Source: Dimorphilus gyrociliatus (Eukaryota; Annelida; Polychaeta; Dinophilidae). From it: DNA of 64,000 nt. This document shows positions 1-12,962 of this stretch, one piece after another (position 1 is the first letter of the stretch; each line of letters starts with the position of its first letter). A model generated the notes under the pieces. That model did no database searches. It worked only from the letters and a program-made list of their open reading frames with translations, and had not been told where the DNA came from. The stretch spans positions 1,433,501 to 1,497,500 of the forward strand of contig CAJFCJ010000001.1 in assembly GCA_904063045.1 (NCBI GenBank), given 5' to 3'. Made by a program: the position numbers and the translations under genes.

Positions 1-3000
1 TATCCTTGTCTGGATTCATCAATCTTTTTCTCAGTTTCTTCTGCTATTTTTTGTTTCTTTGCAATTTCATCGGAGAGTATTTTAGACGAATCTAAAATTT
101 GAATTGCACTTTCGTCTTCTAAAATGTTTCCCTCAGAAGCTGAGAGAGTATGAAGAATTTTATCTTCAATTTCTTTTAACTGACGACGGTTTGTTGCCGA
201 TGTGACAATAAGAGCTTGACGCTCTTCCTCCAATTCAGGTCTGTTTTTTTAAAGATAACAATTAAATCATATATCTCTATAGTAGTAAAGTTTTTACAAA
301 CCTTTCTTTGGCAACAACAATCCCTAGTAACTGATCTTCAAGACCCTCTGGCGTAATCATAAAATTCAATAACGATACTTTAGTGGCAACTTCCGGCAAG
401 TAGTGCGGGTTCCTTAATTTCGTTGTTATATAAAATCGGAAATCTTTACTATATTCTATAACATTTTCGCCCAATCTAATCATTTCAACTCCACCTTAAT
501 AAAAACGTATTAGATTATTAAATAGCTTTTTTTTTTAAAAAGAAAAAGCTTCAAGCTTGTTTTCACGTACCTTGTTTGAAAGTTTGTTTGAGTAGTAACG
601 GTTCCAAGCTAGGATCGAGTTCTTCTCCAACATTTTCAAGTAGTAATGGATTTCCGAAAGTGACGCAATTTTCCAACGTTCTCATATAATCCGAATCAGT
701 AAGCTGAAAGATATTGTTGAAATATCATCTCATAAAAGGAACAAAATCTCTCTTTTACCTTTATAACGGATAATTTATTTTCCTTTTCCATATTCTTTGT
801 CCACTTATTGGCTTGGCCCTGAGGATCAATCATTAAGGGCCAACGTCTAGAGTTTGCAACAATTACGCCGTTATCGATAGAGAAAGCATCCCTTGGAAGA
901 CCGGAGATATTCCAAGCTTGAATTTTAATAGGTTCTCCAAGAGTTTTTGTCAACGAGAAATGCTCTGAACAGGGTATTTTCTTTTCTTTGCATAGCTTTG
1001 TCCATTCTTGAGTACACTCTTCCCTAAATTATATAATCAGTTATTAATATTAATTGATAAGCTATTTTGAATTGTTTATCTACCTAAATGCTGAGGTAAA
1101 AGGCCCAAGGTAAGCTATAACTCCGGCAGAGACAAGCACATCACCCAATAGATTATCATATACTACTTGAAGGTTGGCGGCAGCTTGGGTCCATCTTTCT
1201 TTTTCACCACCTAAGCCTCCAATGAGTTTCTTGGCACGTTCTAGTTTCTTTCCGCATAAATCAACTTGGGCTTCCAAATCATCTTTTTCTTGTTCTTTTT
1301 GTTTCAATTGAGTAGCTAGATTAGCTAATTTCTCTTCGCCTGCTCTAAGTTCTGCTCTCTTTTCATTTAATTTAGACATTGTGGCGTCAAGGGTACTTTC
1401 GGCTTCTGCTAATTTGATTTTCTTAGGAGCAACAACTTTAGCAACACGGTCGTAAAGTTCCATAGCTGTTATCCATTTACAAAGACCTTCAGCCGCTGAG
1501 GAAGCTTTGGCCACTTTACTGGGATCGAATTCAGGATTAACAATGAATTCTTTTCTAATTTTACCCATAATGTGAGCAGGGATATTATCTTTATCATACT
1601 CTTTAAGACTGTCCAAAAATTTCATATCACCTAATAACTTCTTTGAAGGACCCCAGAAGTCCAATATTTTTTTACCAGTTCCGGCAGGATCCTGGATTTT
1701 TTCTGGACTAACATCTTTCATAACGCAAATAGCGTGCATAACCAATTTTACACCTGATGGTGGATTCTTCATAGTTTTTACAATAGAGATGTCACTAGGT
1801 TTTAATGTGTTTAGAGCGTCCAGAGCGGATTCTAGAGCGGGGATAGCCTCAGCTAAATCGGCTTCACATTCGTCTTTCAGAGCCTTGGCATTTGCAGCTT
1901 GCTCATTAGCGGCTGCTTCATCAGCTCTAACTCTTGTAGTTGTTGCGTCTACTTCAATCTTTTCTTCTTCAATTGTTTTGGTAATTTTAATGTTCTCTTC
2001 CTTGGATAACACTAGCTGAGGTTGTAAAGCTTCAAGTTCCTTTTGCATACTTGACACTTGAGATGCTGCGAAGGCTAATTTCTCTAAGCCAGTTTCGTAT
2101 CTTCTCTTTGCTTTCATTGTCTCTTCTTGTTTTGCAGACAATAAATTCTTGAAAGACCCTATTAATTCCAAATAGGATGTAGGAGTTACATAGTTATGAC
2201 GGCCCAAAGTTGATAAGAACTTTTCAGATAGAAGTCTAGCTGACGTGTGAAAGTACTGGCAAATATAAACACACTCTTCCTTCTCCTTGTCTTCAACTTC
2301 AGCGTGTTCCAGATATTTATTTGCAACTCTTTCCAAAGCATCTTGCGGCCATGCTTGGAACCAGTCTATTGTACAACAGTTAATTAGGGACGGATATTGT
2401 CGTAAACGATTGCGGAAAGCGTCTCCAATAGGACTGAATGCAATAATTATGTGTAAATTTGATTTACACCTATTCACAAAGAAACCCATTAGAGCTAGAG
2501 GCGTAAAATCAGCATTTTTATCCGGCGACTGAGCTTGAGCTGCAACTCTAACGCTCTGATTGGAGAAAATTAAGTAATAAATAATCATATAATTAATACT
2601 ATTAGCGAAAATGTAATCAATTTTAAGTGAATCTTACCTCCATTAATTCAGCTTTTTCGTCCGGAGCAAAAAGATTTGGAACTTCTCCAGTATTTAGTAA
2701 ACTGTCTATGTCTTCGAGGAAACTCTCTTCCTTAATCTGAGAGTCAGTGATAAGGAAAACTGTAGGTTTGCCTTGTCCACCAGTTATTTTTAATAGATTC
2801 TAAAAGATATGAATAGTTTGTTAATACATCACATGTATAATGCGTTTACAAGTGGGATGATTACCTTTAAGTCTTCGCGCCATTCGTTTTTACCATAGTT
2901 TTTCGAAATTTCCGGTTGGAATAGGTTCATTTGAGACATCGAGGCGGCCAATCTCGTTAAACTTTGTCTACCACTGCCTCCTACACCGACCAGAAGAGCA

Positions 3001-6000
3001 TTACCACCAGGCATCCTGAGAACTCTGCTAACTCTGCTCAAATGTTCTAATACGTATCGGAAAATAACAAGATTCATCCTTGTTTTATGAGTATTATTAT
3101 ATTCATCGAGGCATTGTTCGGCAACATTATAAAATTGATCAATAGATACTATTTCCTCATAAACTCTCTCTTCCGGTTCTAAATCCGGATTAATATAATC
3201 ACCAAACATAAGTGATCTTAAATCTTCTTCCATTAATTTTCCACCGTTTCCCTCGTTAGCGAGATGCTCAAAAACGACATCAAAAGAATCTTTAAAATGG
3301 TCCCTGATTAAATTTTTCATCATCCTAAGTGGGGAGAAGATGGGAAATTTTTAATTATAATACTGTATATAATGTACATTTTTGCATTGATCTTACTCAA
3401 ATAGCCAACTTCTATCCTTATCGTCGATAAGACGGTCGTAAAACACTCTCATTACTTCATGAACAAATAATCTTGTGAAAACTCTCTTATTTTCAACTTG
3501 TTCCTTTTTCATTAAGCAACAACCGAGGATAACTCGACTATAAAGGAATTACAGTATATTCATTGTTTCTTGAAGAGTTTTAAATGTTAATTAGCAAAGT
3601 TTTACCTGAAATCTCTAAGGTTAAATACGTAGTGACTTTTTGCCGGTGTTGGCAATAAATTAGACATAGCTGCCTTGTATACCTCCATTGTAGCGTGTAC
3701 AATAGCATTTCCGGCAGAAAAGAAGTCTGGAGCAAAATCTTGACTCTATTAAAGGGGCAAAGTGATCATATATTGATAAGACACTCAGTAGCTTTTACAA
3801 ACCCTTAGGTATGTTGTCATTAGTGTTGAAAAGATTCTGATCATAGTGTCGTCGTTGAATGGATTAATTGAAACTATGTTGAAGTGGCGTAAGAATCTTG
3901 GAGTTACATCATTTCTTCCACCTCCTGGAGGTCCCATAGCGGCAAGGAATTGAATATCTTGCAGTACTATTTTGGAAGTATCCTTCAAATCGTACCAGTT
4001 TTTATGATCAAAGTATTGACGTAAAAGTTCTATTGGAGGTTGTGCACCATAAATTTCCTTTGCAGGCATATTCATATCGTCGATAAAGATGATAGCTTTC
4101 TTTCCAACGGATGGTCCAAAAAAGCCTTTCCTTCTCTTATCTAGACGAATCATAATGATAAATTGAGTTTGATTAGCGCTAGTTTGAGCGGAAAAGTTCA
4201 CAAAAGTAGGAACGTATTTCTCTTTAGGTAGATCGTTTGTCAATTTTTGTTGAACATAGACTGATTTTCCAGTACCAGTAGGGCCAACAAATAGAATTGG
4301 TCTTTCATGTTTAATAGCCAAATCCATTAAATAAGAATATCTAACAGTATCCATAGTTGGAACTAATATTTCTTGTAATTTCTTCGTTAACGATACATTT
4401 GACGATTTTATAAAATCATTCCAATGTTTCCAAGAGCCTCTGGCCTTTTGCTATAAAATAATTCATTATATTGTTTATATAATAAGATTATGAAGAATTG
4501 TACCTCGTATGCAAAATCATAAACCAGGCCATTCTCGGGAAACATTACTTCAATCTTACCAATTGATTTTGGAATTGGGAAATTTTCATTCTTATTCATT
4601 AAGAGTTCTCTGAAGAATTTATCAAACTTTTCTCTACCATCAACGTCGGTTAAGGCTCCTAAACTCCATGGAACTGAGAATAGTATAGATGATAATAGCC
4701 ACGTTCTTAAATGTCTATTTTCGGCTACGTCTTCAGCATGGGCCGCATTGTGCATCAACATTTCTATCCAGTACATTAATGATCTTACTAAGTTACTAAC
4801 CGACGCCGGGACGTATTCTTTACAATTCTTTCGCAAAAAGTTTAGACAGGGATCAACGAGCCATTCGAATATCTCTTCTAATAATTCTGCATTATCCTTC
4901 GTTATCGATGGGTGTAGAGAGCGTATCCAAGATTTTAAAATAGGTCTCCAGCCTAAGGTAGCCGGCTCAAGATAAATCATACCACATCTCGATACGGTTG
5001 CAGGCTATTTATAACAATATACATATAGAAATATATATATATAAGATAGTGAAATTAAGATACCCTACCGAAGCTTGTGATAAATCCATAGTCTCAAATA
5101 TTAAACTCATAACAGACGACATTTGAATAACTTCTCCGCTCATTAAACACAATTTCTTGTTATCATCTAATACGGTATTCATATTTTCAATCCAAACAGC
5201 ATCAATTGGACCATCGAATATAACCCACTTCCTATCCGGAGTATCAGTTGATGCAAACTCTCTAAAAGTATTGGCGGTAATACCATCCGACCACTATTAA
5301 TATCCGTGAATAGTATAGATGAAAAAGAGAAGAGAACATGTATAAGTATAGTTTTATATAAATAATAATGGAAGATTAGTAATATATAAGAAAGATAAAA
5401 ATTAAAGAAGACAAATAATTCGAAAGAAACAATAAGTATGCATTAAATATTATACAGTTGAAGCATTATTGAATATGTTTGTATCATGCATCATTCCATG
5501 TGGATATTGTTGGTTTAATTGTTATTCTTTTATATAATATGCTTATATTGTATATTCATATAAACCGTATGTAAACAGTAATGCATATACAGTATAAAAC
5601 CATGCTGTATTAACAAATATTGCTTTGATTATTACCTCTCTCCAACTCTATTATTTTTTAATGATTTTTTTTAGTGAAATTGTGATGTCACACGGTTTTT
5701 TTTATAATTAAAAGAGTTTAATATTAATAATTAGATTGATTTAAATTGAAATAATTTGAATAGATTAAATTATGAATATTTATATGATAATACTTTATTA
5801 CGTACCTCGTGTGAAACTGCGTCAAATTGTCCGTACAGTTGTCCCATTGTAATAGCTTTTGGATTTATTGTTCTGTACATCACCTTTTCATATTCTTCGT
5901 TGCCTTCTTCGTGTAATAGTGTCATGGCTTCTGCCATTGTATGAATTACTGAGGTCTTTGAACCAAATGGCTCGCCAACCAACATGAAACCGTGTCTTAC

Positions 6001-9000
6001 AATCATCATTTCGTACATTTGAATAATTTTTTCATTGAAAAAGTCTACTGCTTGTAGATTTCTTTTGTCGCATATTTTCTGAACGGCTGTTAGGAAAGTT
6101 GAATAATCGGCTTTTGGTAGGTCAGTACCGGGGAAAAGATCAGATATTATTCCCTCGAACAAAGGTATATCGTGAGCCAAGAATTTTGGAAGGTTAACAT
6201 CCATTATAGATCTTAAGAGAAGGATATTTTCATTCTCATCCGGATATTTTAATTTCAAGTTTCCTGCAGCGGAAAGTACGGCCTTAACGGCTCTCATACC
6301 ATAATCGTAGTGAAATTGGGATGATAACTGTTCAGAGCACAGCCTATAGGTTGTTACAATTTTTACCGCTAAACTTCTGGCATCCATAAAGCCGAAACTG
6401 TACAAACTGATTTCTCCAATCATAGCATAGTCGGGTACCATCATAGCGACAGTTCTAAAGAGAACTTTGAGATTATCGGGTAATTCTGATCGGCCAGCGT
6501 AGCCAGGATTCATTGTAATGCAGACGTAACAATTTGGATTCAAGTTTAATTCAGTTCCTTCAAAACTGAACGTGTCTACGTGCGATTGAACAGCTCTGAT
6601 AATACACAGAATCTGCTGAGCGACAACAGACAATACTTCTAATTCAATTCTATTAAATTCATCAAAGCAAGCCCAAGCTCCCGACGAGGCTAAACCTTTG
6701 AAAAATTTACCCATAGCAATGTAATCTAAACCATCCGAACAGTTAAATACGACACATTGAACAGCTAATGCCTTGGCTAAATCTTTGGTCGTTTCTGTCT
6801 TTCCAGTTCCAGCTGGACCTTCAGGGGCTCCATTCAAATTCAAATGGAAGGCTCCCATCAAAGTACGATAGCATCTATCAGTTAACGGTGTAATAACAAG
6901 ACGGCCACTATTACCCAAATATTCGTTAGCATATTTAACGGTAGCGTTTATAATTCTGACTTTACAAACTTCCTCCTCCCAATAGTATCTAATGACAAAT
7001 ATAGATTAATACTCAATGATATCAACTATGTAAAATAATGATAGAAAAAGGGCAATTTACAAACCTTAATTGAGCTAACCATTGGAAATCATTCTCCGAC
7101 GAGACGCCCTTTTCGGCCAAATCTAATACAACATCTCTTGCGTGAACATCAATTACAACAAGAGCTCCTAGAGTAATTCTTTGTTGTTTTGTTAATTTGC
7201 CTCTAACTAATTCAACTATCTTTCCCAATTGTTCTTGTAATCTTTGATAAAATTCCTTTAGTCCTTTTGCTCCTCCTTTAATTGCGTCGTGAACCTCCAA
7301 TGTCCAATAAATTTGGGATACGCATAGTACAACTTGGCCAGGCCATTCCTTAACCCATTCTTCTCTAGCTTCAATAGCATAGGCCTATTTATAGGAGAGG
7401 AAATTTACTAAAATAAATCAAAGATATACACATATGTACATAATAAACAAAAAAAATGGTAATAGGAATTATATATTAACAGTTTTTAGCTTGTTCATTT
7501 TTTTTGCTCATTTTGAATAACGATATAAAAATTTGCATATTTTTACATAATTTATAAAAGTATGCAAATATATGCAAATTTCTTTTTTGGGCGTGAAATA
7601 CTGTATACTGTGTTAAATGCTACAGGAGAGCCATGCATTGTTTTATTTTTGTTTTGGTAATTTTTTTTGTTATTGCTATTATAAAAAATGGATTGGGATT
7701 TTAGGTAGTTTTTATCAAACCTTTCTTAATTTACGACGACGTTTTCGTAAATCCTTAAGTTGTCTCAAACATTCAGTATAGAGTTCTTTTAACATTAGTT
7801 TAAATCTTTTTTTATACTTACATCTCTAGAGGCCGCAATTACATCTCGAACGCTCATTAGCATAACATCTTGAACTTGAAGGAGCCATTTTTCAACTGCA
7901 CCTCTAGCTTCAGATGTTGAAATAACTTGACTAAGTTTTACCTGTGTTTATTTATAGATTTAATAAAGTTGACAAAATGAAGCTACTGCGTTATTTACCT
8001 TCTCTCCTTCGCTACTAAACATAGCTAGAATATCTAAATGTTTGTCGAATTCTAGTTTTCCGATACCTTCGAAACATTTCTTTAAATGAGGTTGAACTCT
8101 TGTAGGATCTTTTGTTTCGGAGAGGATTTCCAACATTTCATCGTTGGATAAGAAAAAGAATCTGGGGAAAAATAATCTCTTCTTTTCCAAATAGGCATTT
8201 AAACCCTTGTTTATCTTATCTAGTAGACCGTTCGAATCTTGTAGTTTTTCTAACAGGCCTGCCTGACCGGCGGCGACAAGAACATGAGCGTCTTTTCCCG
8301 TATGCTTCATAACTTCTTTCCAATTTCTATCGACGGTTGTGAATAGACGCCCTTCTTCTGGCATTTGTTGCATAATATCTTCTGATGAGAAAATTGGCTC
8401 CAAATAAAGCCATTGAGCTTGGACCTATAATGAAAATATCCGTAAGAATAGTCATTTTTTAAATGAAAAATATAGGGTCTACCTTCAGCCATTCGTCTAT
8501 TGTGTCTTGAATCCTAATTAACTTCTCCTCCCAAGCCTTAATTTCCCTATCAAACGGTTTAATGAAAGGAGATCCTCGCATGGTTTGAGTTTTAACAATT
8601 TGATCGTCAAGTAGAGTTTGTATTTCATCTACGGATGCTAAAATGTTAACACCCGTATCGCGATAAACCGTTAAGCCAAAGACGATATCATTCCATTCGT
8701 CTTGCATTTTGTACATTGTCTTCTCCAATGAATGTTCTTTGGTGGCTGCGCCGGAAATCTGTTCAAATTGCTCCATGAATGGTGCAATGTCTAATTTTAA
8801 CATTTTCCTTAGAGATGTTCCAGCATCTGGTTGAATTTCGAATTTCGCAAGTTCTTCCATTTGTTTCCAATGACGCTCTCGTAATCCTTTATTACACATG
8901 ATGGAAATAACTGGAATGTGTTCTTTAAATTCTCTCATTTTTTCTTGAACTTTATTACAAGCTAACAAGGCGGCTGGTGGTTGAATTTCGGCTTCTTCAG

Positions 9001-11882
9001 CTACTTCTTCTTGATCTTCTTCGCTCTGTTGACGCCTTTTCTTTTTCCTTTCTCTATCTCTTTCTTCCTTTTCTGCTTGTAATTTCTTTACTTTTTGATT
9101 GAATACTTTTTGAACTTTGTATAAATCTTTCCAATAATCATCTAGTTCATTTGCGATTTGTTCATCGTCTAAAGCGCCAAAATTTCCATCCATCCATTTT
9201 CTTTCAGCCTTTTGCCAGGAGACTACAACGGCAAACAGCCTTTTAAAAGGTTCAATACCGCTTGTAATTTCATCGACTTGTGGATATTGATTAACTGGAA
9301 ATTTATACAGTTTCTCCTCTGTATTTGTCCATTCAATTTCATTTTGAGCTTCGGTAAGCTTCTTTTGAGTTTGTCTTATCTCTTGCATGTATGTTTGCAT
9401 CATATCCAATTCACCACAATCGTCTAATTCCTCTACTCTCTGTTTCAATTTGTTTAGCTCGAATATTAATTTCTCCCTTCTTTCTACTAATTGTTTCTCT
9501 CCTTCCTGTTTCATCTTTTCAACCAATTCATCATTTTGATCAAATATTGGATTAATTCTTTTTGGCCAGAGCATAGTAGTCTTGTTCAATTCTATATCCT
9601 CTTCTGAAAATATGTAAACATCCAACATCCATTGTAGATGCTCAAAGCTAGTTTTAATTCTTTCGTTTAATTTGATCATGCCTAGCGTTCTGGCATTCTC
9701 AATAAAAGATATCATATCCATCAATTCATCACTTTTTTCCGTTTCGGAGAGTGCTCTCTCTTTGATATGATCGAATTCGGCACAAATTTCTGAATTTTCA
9801 TTTCTGTGATCTGTAGCCATTCTTTCGAGAAGACGATTAGCATGATTTCTGGCCACTTCGGCTAATCCTCTTTTCAAATCCTCGCAGTCCAATTCGATCA
9901 TATCGTAGTGTTCAATCATTGGTAAAACAGATATCTGTCTTGCAACATCTCTAAAGGAATCGATATATTCGCAATATTCCTCAAAATCGTGATCCTCTTC
10001 CAAGAATTTTGTAATTTGCGATTCGGCTTCTCCGTTTATCAACCAATTATATTTACTCACTTGATGGATATAATTAACAATATGAATATTCATATGATTA
10101 AAACTATTAAAATTTACTTACCAAACCATTCAAGATGGGCTTGAGCTTCTTCAAAATTTCGTTTTACAGCTTCTTTCAACTTATTTTTAGCCCAATCCAA
10201 AATGTGATCGGCGACAGTGGCGTTTACAATTTGTGGATTACTTCCGGAAAGGAAACTTTGAACAGTACTAATATTTTGTAGAGTTTTTGATATCTGTTCA
10301 GGTACGAAGAGAATTAACTCTTCTAGACTATCATAGGTTGGATAAAATTGCATTTGATTATCGTCGTAGATGAGTTCCATTCGGAGTAAAGGTAATTTTT
10401 CTTTATTTGTCTCATCAAATAGATTCACCCACTGTCTTATTGATCTCTCTAATAAACCTTTCAATTGATTGGACATAAGACACGTGACGCAATTATAGAA
10501 ACTGTCCAATTTATTAGAAGACACTGAAGTGAAATTATTCTTATCAGCGAATAAATGAACAACAGCAGGATGCCAAGTGGAATTTAATTTTTCTTCTACT
10601 TTTTCCGCTTCCAGTAAGACGGAATTTCTCAATACGTCAAAGTCAGTTGGACCTTCTCTTCTGAATTGAGAACCATCAACAACCAACAATGGACCAAGAA
10701 TGCTTTCACATTTGTGCAATACTTTCTGCATTGACGGATGAAGTATATGCAAATTCGATGCGATCTGATTTTTATGCTCCACGAATGCTTTGTGCCATTT
10801 AGAAGAGAAATCAAGACCGATAGCTTCCTCATCAATCGGCTGATTATCGTCTTCTTCCAATCCTCTTACAGGTGGTCTAACAAGGTTCATTTGCACTGTA
10901 GAAAGTGAGCATGGTTTATAAAAAAAATACTAGGTTAACGTAAGTGAATAAGTAAAAAATACCATTAGATCGCCTCATACTACGTTCATAATCTTCCTTA
11001 ACCTCATCGAACACTTGTCGAATATATTGTTGAGCTCCTCCCTGAAATTAAATTTCCATGTTAATTTGACAAAACATCTTTCAATTACATTAAAATAATA
11101 ATTAAATATAAATCATACGCAATATCATAAAGGCAAATTAATTTTAATAATCAATTAAGCTTAATTTAAATATACAAATTCATATTTAATTCGATTTAAG
11201 GAAGCTTATAAATATTCATATATTACTCGAATTTTAAAGGTCTGTAAAACAAAATTAATCAATTGATTTAAGCTTAAAATGCAAGGAAAACAATTAGAAA
11301 ACCATATCTATTGATGATTGTTACCTTTAGGTTGTTTGGTATCAAACTTAGGATATTATCAAACCATTCCTTCTGCATAGGTACAACTGGTGCAGCTTCA
11401 ACGCATTTTTTCAAAAATTGATAGTTTAACTGTATTGACAAACAGGGGAATGGATATATAAATAATGTTTGTAGGTTAAATTAAGGTCATGTTAAACTAA
11501 TAGGCAGGACACGCTTATGATTAATAATTAATATTTATTATCAGGAACGGAAGGAAAAGAATGAATAGATAGATTATAAAGAAATATAGCTTGTTGTTTT
11601 TGGTTAATAATCATTCAACCTAGGGAAAATATGATTAGTATTGATTAATAATATATTATTCTGGAAGGAAGACACACCAATAATAGTAGAAAGGAACTAA
11701 AAGCTAAGAGCAAAATTAAATAAATTAAAAAAAATGAAAGAAACCAATAAAATCAATTTCAAAGTCTTCATCTTACCCTTATCCTTCGATCTTGACTCAT
11801 CATCTGTTCACAAATTTACAAACGTTTTTGTTTTTACAAATACAACATTTTTGAGTGAATTAGAGGAAGTTTATGAAAGAAT

Positions 11883-11933
<51 letters not shown>

Positions 11934-12512
11934 CACACACGCACACACACACGCACACGCATACAAAATCATATATATATATAGAAACATATAAACATTT
12001 ATAAAAAGAGAAAACCACAGATTGTTTGTATTTTGCTTTCTTTTTACAACATTGTGTGAGAGATTTTTTACTCACTCTCTTTGATTTGTTGGGACCATAC
12101 TATTAAAATTATTACTTTAATCTTAATTCACTTATTAATAACAGTTTTAAAGTTTACGTTAAATACATTTGATATTAATTTAAATTGAATATATACCTCT
12201 GAAGGAAAATCTGGTTCTTTTTCCTTATCTGGCATTACTTCAATGGCATCTGCAGTCTTATTAGCAGCTTTTTTAGCTTCTTCGTACCTATAAATGTATA
12301 TTTTATTATATGAAATTTAGCTTTTTATAATTAAATTAATCCATTTATACTGACATAATCTTTGACAACACTTTCTGCTGTTCATTTGCCAATCTGTAAC
12401 TAAGTAGTTTGTGGCCATCATATTTCTCTTTATCTATTTTTGGTTTGGTTATTGGTGGCAAGATCGGTTTTCCACTAGCATCAGTTCGTTTAAGCGGGTT
12501 AGACAGTGACAT
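1..12512 (-). CDS. DNAH12: axonemal dynein heavy chain, inner arm, DNAH12-like (3' end beyond window)
   Basis: ATP-driven motor of the ciliary inner dynein arm, DNAH3/7/12 clade. Reading down from the ATG at 12512, 22 exons can be joined: 12351-12512, 12197-12287, 11325-11429, 10963-11041, 10122-10895, 8483-10060, 7999-8424, 7822-7941, 7065-7384, 5806-6988, 5069-5293, 4504-5004, 3803-4450, 3606-3745, 3397-3537, 2865-3324, 2638-2799, 1084-2555, 759-1023, 571-703, 302-494 and 1-240, about 3139 codons. Seen in order: N-terminal tail, linker, AAA1 with [12 protein letters not shown] and CFDEFNR (exon 5806-6988), AAA2 with a changed P-loop (GEPFGSKT), AAA3 GPTGTGKS with Walker [12 protein letters not shown]4 GVGGSGRQ, then coiled-coil stalk and microtubule-binding domain (exon 1084-2555), and AAA5. 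AAA6 and the C-terminal domain lie outside. The N-terminal tail and linker resemble DNAH12 most closely; the exact paralogue is less certain than the family. Divergent from IQUB. Confidence 0.9.
11884..11964. repeat. (TA)n/(CA)n microsatellite in a dynein intron
   Basis: A run of TA dinucleotides flanked by CA dinucleotides lies in the largest dynein intron (11430-12196). Short open frames across it on both strands are simple-repeat artefacts. Confidence 0.95.
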
Positions 12513-12962
12513 TTTTAAATGTTAGAAGTCTAATCCTTATCAACAATGCAAAATGAGTGATAACACCAAAGTAATTAAGAATAGTCCTTTAATTTTCTCT
12601 ATATATCAACCGAACTAATTGTTGATGGAAGAAAACATTTTGTTTAATACTTTCCAATAAAATAATTCTATTAACAATTCGGAATTTGTTGAAAAATAAT
12701 TTTATTTAAGCGAAAAATCACGTTGCTAAGCAAATCGCGCCATGCCACAGAAAAGTTCATGTGATTCGATCAACTATTGGTTGGCTACTTTTCAACCAAT
12801 CGTCGATCGCTTTACTTCTACTCGTAACCTTGACGCCTGGAAATAACATAAGACTTTTAAAACAATTATCGGATAGATTGACAGAACTGGCGAAAAAATA
12901 TTCCATGATAATCTAAAAGTACAAAGGAAATTATATCTTTCACGTGTACTGAATAGTTTGTT
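12513..12962. promoter_or_regulatory. shared divergent promoter of the DNAH12-like dynein and IQUB
   Basis: The 450 bp between two outward-facing start codons contain no convincing coding exon. It must hold both promoters and 5' UTRs. Both genes encode axonemal proteins, so co-expression in ciliated cells is expected. The clearest sequence element is an RFX X-box-like site at 12722-12734. Confidence 0.75.
12722..12734 (+). promoter_or_regulatory. candidate RFX X-box
   Basis: GTTGCTAAGCAAA is an imperfect palindrome of the X-box type (left half GTTGCY, one-base spacer, right half RGNAAC with the final C replaced by A). RFX factors bind such sites upstream of ciliary genes. It sits about 210 bp from the dynein start codon and 230 bp from the IQUB start codon. 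Confidence 0.5.

Noticed and set aside
11734-12075. Open frames on both strands across the CA/TA microsatellite
   Set aside because: Translations of simple repeats within a dynein intron.
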